A DNA stretch of 64,000 nucleotides. Source: Tenacibaculum singaporense. Its GTDB lineage: Bacteria; Bacteroidota; Bacteroidia; Flavobacteriales; Flavobacteriaceae. Of the stretch, positions 46,342-55,000 are shown one piece after another (the stretch's first letter is position 1; every line of letters begins with the position of its first letter). A program made the translations under genes and the position numbers. The DNA is taken from assembly GCF_003867015.1 (NCBI RefSeq), contig NZ_CP032548.1:3447705-3511704 (forward strand). Reading direction: 5' to 3'. The notes below the pieces were generated by a model that saw only the letters and a list, made by a program, of their open reading frames with translations, was not told the origin of the DNA and did not search any database.

Positions 46342-47205
46342 CTAACCTAAATAAGTTTGTAATACTTTGGTTCTTGATCGTTGTTTTAATCTTCTAATTC
46401 CTTTCTCTTTGATTTGACGAACACGTTCTCTTGTTAAATCAAAAGCTTCTCCTATTTCAGTTAAACTCATAGGTCGGTAATTTTCTAGACCATAAAATAG
46501 CTTTATGATATCTGATTCTCTTGGAGATAGTGTTTCTAAACTTCTACTAATTTCCAGTTGTAAAGATTCTTGCATTAAGTCTTTATCTGGCTTAGGAGCT
46601 TCAGAAGCTTTCATTACATCGTATAAATTTGATGTTTCTCCTTCTTTTAAAGGTGCATCCATAGAAATATGCCTTCCAGAGTTTTTCATTGACTGTTTTA
46701 CTTCTGAAACGGTCATATCTAAAACTTTGGCTATTTCTTCTGGCGTAGGCATACGTTCATTACTTTGTTCAAGCTTAGATACAGCCTTATTAATTTTACT
46801 AATGCTTCCTATTTTATTCAACGGTAAACGAACCACACGAGATTGTTCTGCTAAGGCCTGTAAAATAGACTGGCGTATCCACCAAACCGCATACGATATA
46901 AACTTAAATCCACGCGTTTCATCAAAACGTCTTGCTGCCTTAACCAAACCAATATTTCCTTCATTGATTAAGTCAGAAAGCCGTAACCCTTGATTTTGAT
47001 ATTGTTTTGCTACCGACACTACAAAACGTAAGTTAGCATTTACCAAAGTTTCTAGTGCTCTTTGGTCACCTGTTTTAATTTTTTGAGCTAACTCAACCTC
47101 TTCATCTGCAGTAATCAAATCAATCTTACCTATTTCTTGTAAGTACTTCTCAATAGATTTTGATTCTCTATTGGTAACTTGTTTTGTTATTTTTAACTGT
47201 CTCAT
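46342..47205 (-). CDS. rpoD: Primary RNA polymerase sigma factor (sigma-70/RpoD), short flavobacterial form
   Basis: This 287-residue sigma lacks region 1.1, as is usual in Bacteroidota. Region 2 is visible ([20 protein letters not shown], with [15 protein letters not shown]), region 3 follows, and region 4 ends [17 protein letters not shown], which reads the -33 element. It would recognise the TTTG/TAnnTTTG promoters seen in this window. It starts 1 base after the GNAT gene. Confidence 0.97.
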   Translation of the reverse strand: MRQLKITKQVTNRESKSIEKYLQEIGKIDLITADEEVELAQKIKTGDQRALETLVNANLRFVVSVAKQYQNQGLRLSDLINEGNIGLVKAARRFDETRGFKFISYAVWWIRQSILQALAEQSRVVRLPLNKIGSISKINKAVSKLEQSNERMPTPEEIAKVLDMTVSEVKQSMKNSGRHISMDAPLKEGETSNLYDVMKASEAPKPDKDLMQESLQLEISRSLETLSPRESDIIKLFYGLENYRPMSLTEIGEAFDLTRERVRQIKEKGIRRLKQRSRTKVLQTYLG

Positions 47206-47206
47206 A

Positions 47207-47644
47207 TTATCTCTTTAGTCTCATTTCTAAATACGGAGTGGTAAATCCTAGCTTTTCGTATAAAAACTTTGCTGGATTATCTTTTTCTACATGTAAAGCA
47301 ATATCTCCTTTACAGTTTTCTATAGCATGTGTCATTATTTTTCTTCCTACTCCTTTCCCTCTATATTCATTATGAGTGGCTATGTACACTAAAATGTTTT
47401 CTGGGATATACTCATCCATTCCAGTTTTATTTATTACCACTGCACCTATAATTTCACCCTTATCTTCTATCGTAAAAACATATCCACCTAATCCTGTTCG
47501 CTCTTTTGCTGCATAGTCTATTGCTTTACGAATTGCTGATTTTTCATCTCCATATTTTTCAAGGTGTTTGTATAAAAAGTTAGTTACTCTTTCTATTTCT
47601 AAAGGGGTTATACGATTAAATGCATCGTAAGTTTTTATTGTCAT
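47207..47644 (-). CDS. GNAT-family N-acetyltransferase
   Basis: This 145-residue protein has the acetyl-CoA-binding core [18 protein letters not shown] (motif A with R/Q-x-x-G-x-G/A) and a C-terminal [15 protein letters not shown]. The substrate is unknown. It is coupled to rpoD with a 1-base gap, so both share a transcript. Confidence 0.88.
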   Translation of the reverse strand: MTIKTYDAFNRITPLEIERVTNFLYKHLEKYGDEKSAIRKAIDYAAKERTGLGGYVFTIEDKGEIIGAVVINKTGMDEYIPENILVYIATHNEYRGKGVGRKIMTHAIENCKGDIALHVEKDNPAKFLYEKLGFTTPYLEMRLKR

Positions 47645-47849
47645 AATTTGATTTTTATAAAAAAGAATAGGTATGTAATAATTGTAAGTTTCTTTAGTTT
47701 TTTTTATTGAAACTTAAATAGCAGTAAATACAAAACCTATTTATTTTGGTATTTGTCTTTTAATGCGGAATACTTTTTAGAAAAGTGTACGATTATCTAT
47801 AAACGGATACTCGTAAGGTCAAAAAAACATTTTATAAATCTATTTTTTA

Positions 47850-48032
47850 ACTGGTAAATAATTCTACAAAGTGTTTTTAAATATATTGGAGAAACTTCTC
47901 ACAAAGGAGGAGTTATTGTAAACTTAAATTAGAACCCTGGTGGGATAAACTTGTCCGATTGATTACGGAACACAAGGTAGTTGAATGTAAAAACTCGTTG
48001 ATTTTTTTTCTCGTGTGTAGTATCTACCATAT
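47850..48032 (-). ncRNA. Candidate structured RNA (6S-like size and shape)
   Basis: In a 540-base gap without a gene, a minus-strand promoter with perfect elements faces left. The predicted transcript of about 180 bases can close its ends by UGGUA/UACCA and, after an internal loop, CUACA/UGUAG. Inside lie a hairpin CUUG-UCCG / CGGA-CAAG and a small CCC/GGG hairpin, and GAGA-AGUU-UCUC. Length and a closing stem around a large bubble resemble 6S RNA, but I cannot confirm the family. The remainder of 47645-48129 shows nothing else. Confidence 0.5.
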
Positions 48033-48036
48033 CGTA

Positions 48037-48067
48037 CAAAGGTACGAATTTTATAGGTAATTTCAAA
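48037..48067 (-). promoter_or_regulatory. Complete minus-strand promoter of the candidate RNA
   Basis: Minus strand reads TTTG (48067-48064), exactly 19 bases, then TACCTTTG (48044-48037). No protein-coding gene follows within reach. Confidence 0.72.
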
Positions 48068-48129
48068 ATAGCTACTGTAAAAGAACCTCTTACAATGCTT
48101 TGTAGATTTTTAACATAACGTAACTTAAC

Positions 48130-48165
48130 AAAAAAGCACTTCAGAAAAATCTGAAGTGCTTTTTT
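48130..48165 (-). terminator. Intrinsic terminator after the dsbD-like gene
   Basis: Stem AAAAAAGCACTTCAG / CTGAAGTGCTTTTTT with a 6-base loop, 20 bases after the dsbD stop (minus strand). Confidence 0.9.
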
Positions 48166-48184
48166 ATTATACCCTAATTTTTAA

Positions 48185-50182
48185 TTACTTTTTAAAATTA
48201 GTAATCCCGTTTTCAAGCCAGTTATAGTATTCATCTACATCTGGGGTGTATGCTATAGGGTCTATTATATTTGATTCATCATGATTCATTAATACATAAA
48301 ATGGTTGTGAGTTTGCTTTATACTTAATAGTTTGCATTTCACTCCATTTTTGACCAATATATTTTAATTTTTTCCCTGGGTTTAACTTTGATTCTACCAC
48401 TTCATCTTCTTCTAATGGTCTTTTATCATCTACATACAAAGAGATTAAAACTACTTTGTTTTTCAATACGTCTAAAACCTTTGGTTTTACCCAAACGTTT
48501 TGTTCCATTTTTCTACAATTTACACAAGCATGTCCTGTAAAATCTAACATTACTGGCTTTCCTACTTTTTTAGCATAGGCTAGTCCTTTATCATAATCAT
48601 GAAACGACATAATATCATGTGGTGGCATTAAATGTGCTCCTTCTGGCAAACTCTCATGTCCATTTTCCTGATTACCTGAACTTGCTACTGCTTGTTTTGT
48701 AAATCCTACTCCGTAAGGTGACTCACTATAATGTTGTGGCGGTGGAAATGCACTGATTAAATTCAACGGTGCTCCCCATAACCCAGGAACCATATAAATG
48801 GTAAAAGATAATACAATCAACCCTAAACTTAATCTTCCTACAGAAATATGACTAATTGGACTATCGTGTGGTAATTGTATTTTTCCAAATAGATAAAAAG
48901 CTAAAGTTCCAAAAATAGCTATCCAAATTGCAATAAATACTTCTCTTTCTAATAAGTGTAACTGTAATACCAAATCCGCGTTTGATAAGAATTTAAACGC
49001 TAAGGCTAATTCCAAGAACCCTAATACTACTTTCACCGTATTTAACCATCCTCCTGATTTTGGCAATGAATTTAACCATCCTGGGAAAGCTGCAAATAAA
49101 GCAAATGGTAAAGCAATTGCTGAAGAGAACCCTAACATTCCAACAATAGGAGCTATTCCTCCTTTTGAGGCAGCTTCTACTAACAGCGTTCCTACAATTG
49201 GACCTGTACAAGAAAAAGACACAATCGCTAAGGCTAACGCCATAAAAAAGATACCAATCAAACCTCCTCTATCAGCTTGTGAATCTACTTTAGTTGCCCA
49301 TGAACTTGGTAAGGTTATTTCAAAAGCACCTAAAAAAGACACGGCGAAAATTACCAAGATTAAAAAGAAGATTAAATTAAACCATACATTGGTTGACAAT
49401 GCGTTTAAGGCATCGGCTCCAAAAATAAAAGACACCCCAGATCCTAGCAATACATAAATTCCGATAATTGACAATCCATAAATAATAGCATTTCGAATTC
49501 CTTGTGATTTACTCTTACTTTGTTTCGTAAAAAAACTTACCGTCATTGGTATCATAGGGAACACACATGGTGTTAACAAAGCAGCAAATCCTGACAAAAA
49601 AGCAATAAAGAAAATAGTCCATAAACCTTTCTTTTCTTCTTTTTTAGTTTCTTTTGAAGCTACTTTATCTGTTTCCTTCACCTCTTTTGTTGAGTTTCTA
49701 GAAGCTTTAACTTTTGTAGCTTTAGTTAAGTCAAACACCAAATCTACTTCTTTTGGAGGCAAGCACATTTCATCTGTACAAGCAATAAACTCTACAAAAG
49801 CATTTATTTGCTTTACGCTAGTATCTACTAACTCTATTTCTTGTTTAAAAACTGCTTTGTGTGCAAAGGATTTAATATTCATTCCTTCCTCACCAAAAAG
49901 TGTTGTAAACTTAATTTCTCCTTCTGGCTCAGTAGTGTTTCCTACAATTTTAATTTTTCCTCCATCATCATCATACGTAAAAGTTGTTGGAATAGGACCA
50001 CCACTCGGAACTTCCTGTGCATACAAATGCCAACTTCCTTGTATTGTCGCAGTGCTTACTAAGTTATATGTTGTTTCAGAAATTTTCTCTACACTCGTTT
50101 TCCATTCTATTGGATTGTGAATTTGGCTCATTGCCGAAAACCCAACAGTAAAACAAAGCAAAAATGCTATTATTTTTTTCAT
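48185..50182 (-). CDS. dsbD: DsbD-like thiol:disulfide interchange protein
   Basis: This 665-residue protein has a signal peptide, a periplasmic N-terminal DsbD-alpha-like domain (residues about 20-150, with cysteines in [10 protein letters not shown]), about eight transmembrane segments (190-500, with FSCTGPIVG and [11 protein letters not shown] cysteine sites) and a C-terminal thioredoxin domain with C553-V-N-C556. It would move reducing power from the cytoplasm to the periplasm. A stand-alone copy of the N-terminal domain lies just upstream. Confidence 0.93.
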   Translation of the reverse strand: MKKIIAFLLCFTVGFSAMSQIHNPIEWKTSVEKISETTYNLVSTATIQGSWHLYAQEVPSGGPIPTTFTYDDDGGKIKIVGNTTEPEGEIKFTTLFGEEGMNIKSFAHKAVFKQEIELVDTSVKQINAFVEFIACTDEMCLPPKEVDLVFDLTKATKVKASRNSTKEVKETDKVASKETKKEEKKGLWTIFFIAFLSGFAALLTPCVFPMIPMTVSFFTKQSKSKSQGIRNAIIYGLSIIGIYVLLGSGVSFIFGADALNALSTNVWFNLIFFLILVIFAVSFLGAFEITLPSSWATKVDSQADRGGLIGIFFMALALAIVSFSCTGPIVGTLLVEAASKGGIAPIVGMLGFSSAIALPFALFAAFPGWLNSLPKSGGWLNTVKVVLGFLELALAFKFLSNADLVLQLHLLEREVFIAIWIAIFGTLAFYLFGKIQLPHDSPISHISVGRLSLGLIVLSFTIYMVPGLWGAPLNLISAFPPPQHYSESPYGVGFTKQAVASSGNQENGHESLPEGAHLMPPHDIMSFHDYDKGLAYAKKVGKPVMLDFTGHACVNCRKMEQNVWVKPKVLDVLKNKVVLISLYVDDKRPLEEDEVVESKLNPGKKLKYIGQKWSEMQTIKYKANSQPFYVLMNHDESNIIDPIAYTPDVDEYYNWLENGITNFKK

Positions 50183-50200
50183 CTTATTTGGGGAAAGGGA

Positions 50201-50647
50201 TTAATTTACATTAAAAGTTAATTCTACTTCTTTTGGAGGTAAACAGTTCATTCCTGTACACACCATATACTCTACCACTCCTTTAACTGTAAACTTTTCT
50301 GTAGTTTTTAAACGGATTCTCTGAGTAAAAGTAGCTTTAGTATCGAAATATTTAATTTTCATTTCAAAGATTGGATCGTCCACTACATGTCCTGCTTCTT
50401 CTTTAGTATTTCCTTTTTTCAAGTATTTAGTATCTCCCTCAAAAGTAAATAAGGTTGGAATTGGCCCTCCTTTTGGAATCTCTTGTGAATACAAATGCCA
50501 ATCTTTTTGAATTGTTGCGGTAGCTACTAACTCTGCTTCTTTATCTGATATCTTTTTTACTGAAGTACTCCACTTTACTGGATCGTGCACTTGTGCAAAT
50601 GTAGTAGTACAAACAGCCAATAATAGAATTAAAAATAATTTTTTCAT
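50201..50647 (-). CDS. Stand-alone DsbD N-terminal (alpha) domain protein
   Basis: This 148-residue exported protein (signal peptide ending near TFAQ) closely parallels residues 1-150 of the DsbD-like protein, sharing WHLYSQEIPKGGPIPTLFTF-type sequence and the paired cysteines of MVCTGMNCLPPKEV. It lies 18 bases upstream of that gene and is very likely co-transcribed. It may be an extra electron acceptor. Confidence 0.88.
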   Translation of the reverse strand: MKKLFLILLLAVCTTTFAQVHDPVKWSTSVKKISDKEAELVATATIQKDWHLYSQEIPKGGPIPTLFTFEGDTKYLKKGNTKEEAGHVVDDPIFEMKIKYFDTKATFTQRIRLKTTEKFTVKGVVEYMVCTGMNCLPPKEVELTFNVN

Positions 50648-50752
50648 TGTTTTATTTTAGTTGCATTATCTTAAACCTGTAAATGTAACGCCTTTATTTG
50701 CTAAAAAACAAAAGATTAAAAAAAGTTTAACATTAACAACTAAACACAAAAC

Positions 50753-50784
50753 AAAAAAGGTTTTCAATTAAATTGAAAACCTTT
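50753..50784 (-). terminator. Terminator of the initiator tRNA gene
   Basis: Stem AAAGGTTTTCAATT / AATTGAAAACCTTT, followed on the minus strand by a T run. A 42-of-44 copy lies at 58371-58414. Confidence 0.85.
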
Positions 50785-50790
50785 GCTTAG

Positions 50791-50863
<73 letters not shown>

Positions 50864-51012
50864 ATTTGCGGTTGCAAATATACATCTTATTATCTATTTT
50901 ATCCAAATAAAAGCTAATAATTATTGATTTTAATCTTTTTCGGCATGGTAAAGAGTCATTTATGACTAGATTACTTATAAACCAAAGATGAAGATATTAA
51001 TACAATTATCAC

Positions 51013-51051
51013 AAAAAAACGTTTTACAAAAGAGTTTGTAAAACGTTTTTT
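51013..51051. terminator. Strong hairpin terminator in the tRNA-PorP gap
   Basis: Stem AAAAAACGTTTTACAAA / TTTGTAAAACGTTTTTT with an AGAG loop. It is the only clear object in the 50864-51167 gap and most likely ends the leftward PorP/adhesin transcript. Confidence 0.8.
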
Positions 51052-51167
51052 ATGTTTTGAAATAATCTAAAAGCTAACTCTACTCTCTCTTAAATAAAAT
51101 TAACCTTCATTTTTTTTAGCTTTATATCCTTAATTCATATTTACTAACAATTCAATTAAGAAGCTTA

Positions 51168-52052
51168 TTAAAACTTGAACTTAAATACAAATTCATGTGA
51201 GCCGTTGCTGTAGGTTGATATGTCATTAATTGCATGTTCATAAGCATATCCTAGTTTAAATTCTTTAATAAACTTAAATAGTAACAGTCCGCTAAACGAT
51301 TCTTTTAATCTATGTGACACACCAAACTCTACTTTATCAAAAAGACCAACCATTGCAGTAGCATCAAACGACAAAGGTACACCTGATACGTAACGCATCA
51401 TAAATGATGGAGTAATGGTTAGTTTAGAGTCATTTTCTAAACTGAATGTATAACCTCCAGCTAAGTATATGTGTGGCTTATCTGAAGCACTAGTTACAAC
51501 ATTCCCTTCTTTCTCATAACGCTTACTTTGTAATAATACAGGCACCGATAAACTTGCGTAATAGTTCTTACCCTTTAAATAAGCTCCTGCACCAAAATTC
51601 GGGTTAAATCTACTTATATTCTCATTAAAAAGAGGATCATTAATATTCAACGATTGTAAATCTACATTAATAAATGTTCCACCTCCTTTTAAGCCCAAGA
51701 ATAAATCCATCGATTCTGATACTTGTAACTTGTATGAAAAATCGATATACACATCTGTCTCTTTGGCTACTGAAAACTTATCATTTACCAAAGACAATCC
51801 TAAACCTAAATTCTTACCTAAAGGTGAGGAAATAGATAAAGTTTGGGTTGAGGGTGCATCTTTAATACCAACCCATTGCCCACGTATTAACATAGTTGCG
51901 TCTAACACATCTTGTGAACCCGCGAAAGCAGGGTTTATAATATTCATATTTAATTGATACATCGTAAAAGATGGATCTTGCTGTGCCTTAGCATTTAGAG
52001 ATAGAACAAAAATAAGGCTAGTAATTATATATTTTATATGAGTGAATTTCAT
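51168..52052 (-). CDS. PorP/SprF-family type IX secretion membrane protein
   Basis: The start is set at 52052, giving a signal peptide (MKFTHIKYIITSLIF..., cleavage near KAQ) and 294 residues. The mature part begins DPSFTMYQLNMNIINPAFAGS, with the family's NPAFAGS motif, and continues as a barrel. It lies 38 bases behind the giant adhesin gene on the same strand, the standard pairing of a SprF protein with its own type B substrate. Confidence 0.93.
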   Translation of the reverse strand: MKFTHIKYIITSLIFVLSLNAKAQQDPSFTMYQLNMNIINPAFAGSQDVLDATMLIRGQWVGIKDAPSTQTLSISSPLGKNLGLGLSLVNDKFSVAKETDVYIDFSYKLQVSESMDLFLGLKGGGTFINVDLQSLNINDPLFNENISRFNPNFGAGAYLKGKNYYASLSVPVLLQSKRYEKEGNVVTSASDKPHIYLAGGYTFSLENDSKLTITPSFMMRYVSGVPLSFDATAMVGLFDKVEFGVSHRLKESFSGLLLFKFIKEFKLGYAYEHAINDISTYSNGSHEFVFKFKF

Positions 52053-52090
52053 TTCTTTAATTTTCAAATTAATATTTTCTTTTTCAATTA

Positions 52091-55000
52091 TTAATAATTA
52101 ATGTATAGCCATCCTTGTACTGGTGCATAGTCCGAATCATTTAAATTAATGATATAATAGTAAGCACCTACGGGTAGTTTTGTACTACTTCCACCTCTTT
52201 GATTTGAAGTAGCATTCCAGTTATTTTGATAGCCCTTTGATTCATATACACGTTCTCCCCAGCGGTTAAAAACTTGTATATTACTATTAGGAAACTTCTC
52301 AATGTTTTCAATTACCCAAGTATCGTTTTGTCCATCTCCGTTTGGTGAGAAGCCTTTAGGTGAGACCACCTGCCTTGTATCACAAGCGTCTGATATACCG
52401 TCATTATCTTCGTCTGGCGCTGTAAAAGTTACTCTAGCTGTTCCCGTAGCTGTGTTTCCGCTGTTGTCAATTACAGTTAAAGTAACTGTTGTTGGAGTTG
52501 ATAAATCTGGGCATTGAAATGTTGTGGTGTCTAACGACATACTTGCAACTCCACTACATGCATCACTACTACCATTATCTACTTGTTGAGCTGTAATAGT
52601 CGCCTCCCCGTTGGCGTCTAATGCTACTGTAATATCTCGTGTTACTACCGTTGGCACATCCGTTTCTACAACCGTTACCGTAGCCGTACCTGTTGATGTA
52701 TTACCCTGGTCATCAGTCACCGTTAAGGTTACTGTGTTCGCTCCTAAATTTGAACAATCAAAAGTTGTCTTGTCTAAACCTGTAGAGGCTATTGAACAGT
52801 TATCAGTACTGTTATTATTAACATCTGATGCTGTAATTGAACCTTGACCGTTACTTAAGGTTACCGTTACATCTTTAGTATTTACTGTTGGTACCATGGT
52901 ATCTTCTACAGTTACTATTGCTATTGCTGTTTCACTGGCACCACCATCAGTTGCTGTTAAAGTCACCGTATTGGTTCCGATGTTTGAACAATCAAAAGTT
53001 GTCTTGTCTAAACTTAAGGTCGGATTAGAATTACACCCACTTCCTGAACCGTTATCTACATCACTTGGTTGAATCGTTACACTTCCGCTAGCGTCTAATT
53101 GTACAGTAATGTTTTGTGTTACTGCCGCTAATGGTGCGCTTGGGTTTGCTGTAACCGTTACTTCAGCTGTTGCGGTTGCGCTATTACCTGATGCATCTGT
53201 TACCATTAATGTAACAGTATTGTTACCTACTTCTGAACAACTAAATGTTGTTACGTCTAAACTGTAAGCCAAATCAGTAGCACTAGTACAGTTATCTGAA
53301 GAACCATTGTTAATCTGTGCTGGGGTAATACTTACTTGATTATTTACACCCAATTGAACTGATATGTCTTGTGTTACTACTGTTGGTACAATAGTGTCCT
53401 CTACTGTTACTGTTGCAGATGCTGTACTTGTATTATTGTTTGCATCTACCACTGTTAATACAACTTGGTTCGTTCCTATGTTTGAACAATCGAATGTTGT
53501 TTTGTCTAAACTCATTGATGCTATTGAACAGTTATCAGTACTGCCGTTGTCAATTTGTTGTGGAGTAATCGTTGCATTACCTCTAGCGTCTAATTGTACT
53601 GTTAAATTTTGAGTTGTAACTGTTGGTAAAGTATTATCTTCTACAGTTACTACAGCACTTACTGTTGCGGTGTTTGTTCCATCTGTTGCTGTTAATACTA
53701 CATTATTTGTTCCTACGTTTGAACAATTAAAACTTGTAATATCTAAACTTAATGTAGGATTAGAGTTACATCCACTTCCTGAACCATTATCTACATCTTG
53801 TGGTGTAATGGTTGCACTTCCGTTAGCATCTAACTGAATTGTAATGTTTTTCGCAACTGCTTTAAACGTATTATTCGGGTTAGGATTTACTGTTACAACA
53901 GCTGTTTTAGTAGTTTTGTTTCCGCTTGCATCTGTAACTTCTACATTAATTGTATTTGCTCCTAAATCTGAACAAGTAAATATTGTTTTACTTAACGCTA
54001 CTGTTAAACTCGCTGAAGCTGTACAATTATCAGTTGCTGTATCTAAAACATCTGCTTGCGTAATCGTTGCTTGATTGTTTGCATCTAAAGTAACCGTAGC
54101 ATTTTTAGTGGTTACTGCTGGTGCAGTTTTATCTTCAACGGTTACTATGGCATTTTTCTTTGCTGAATTTCCGCTTGCATCTACAACTGTTAATTCTACT
54201 GTATTTGCTCCTAAATCAGCACAAGTGAAACTAGCTACATTTAAACTCATTGATGCTATTGAACAGTTATCTGTACTACCGTTATTAATTTGTGAAGCTT
54301 GAATTGTTGCATTTCCGTTAGCATCTAACTGAACGGTAAAGTCTTGTGTATTTGCTAGTGGATTAATATTGTCTTCAACAGTTACAACCGCTGTTGCCGT
54401 TGCACTATTTGCTCCGTCTTGTACCGTTAAAACTACATTGTTTGTTCCGATGTTTGCACAAGTAAAACTTGTGATATCTAAACTTAATGTTGGGTTTGAA
54501 TTACATCCACTTCCTGAACCATTATCTACATCTTGTGGCGTAATTGTTGCACTTCCGTCTGTTGCTAAATATACAGTAATATTTTTTGCAACTGCTTGTA
54601 ATGTAGCATTTGGATTTGCGTTTACTGTTACAACGGCTGATTCATTAGTTGTATTTCCAATAGCATCTCTTACTTGCACATTAATTGTATTTGTTCCTAA
54701 ATTACTACAATCAAACGTTGTTTTACTTAAAACTGTTGTTAAGTTTGCTGATGATGTACAGTTATCAGTTGCTGTATCTAAAACATCTGATGCTGTTATT
54801 GTTGCTTGATTATTCGCATCTAAATTAATGGTAACATTTTTAGTTGCTACTACTGGTGCAATGTTATCTTGAACTATTACAGTTGCTGTTGCAGTATTGG
54901 TATTCCCTGCAGTATCCTCTACTGTTAAGGTTACCGTATTTGGTGTTGCCGTATCATTACAATCAAACGTTGTTTTATCTAAACTCATTGATGCTATTGA

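Noticed and set aside
53364..54809. Several plus-strand open frames opposite the giant adhesin gene
   Set aside because: They are antisense shadows of the repeat units, share the same period and lack independent leaders or recognisable products.
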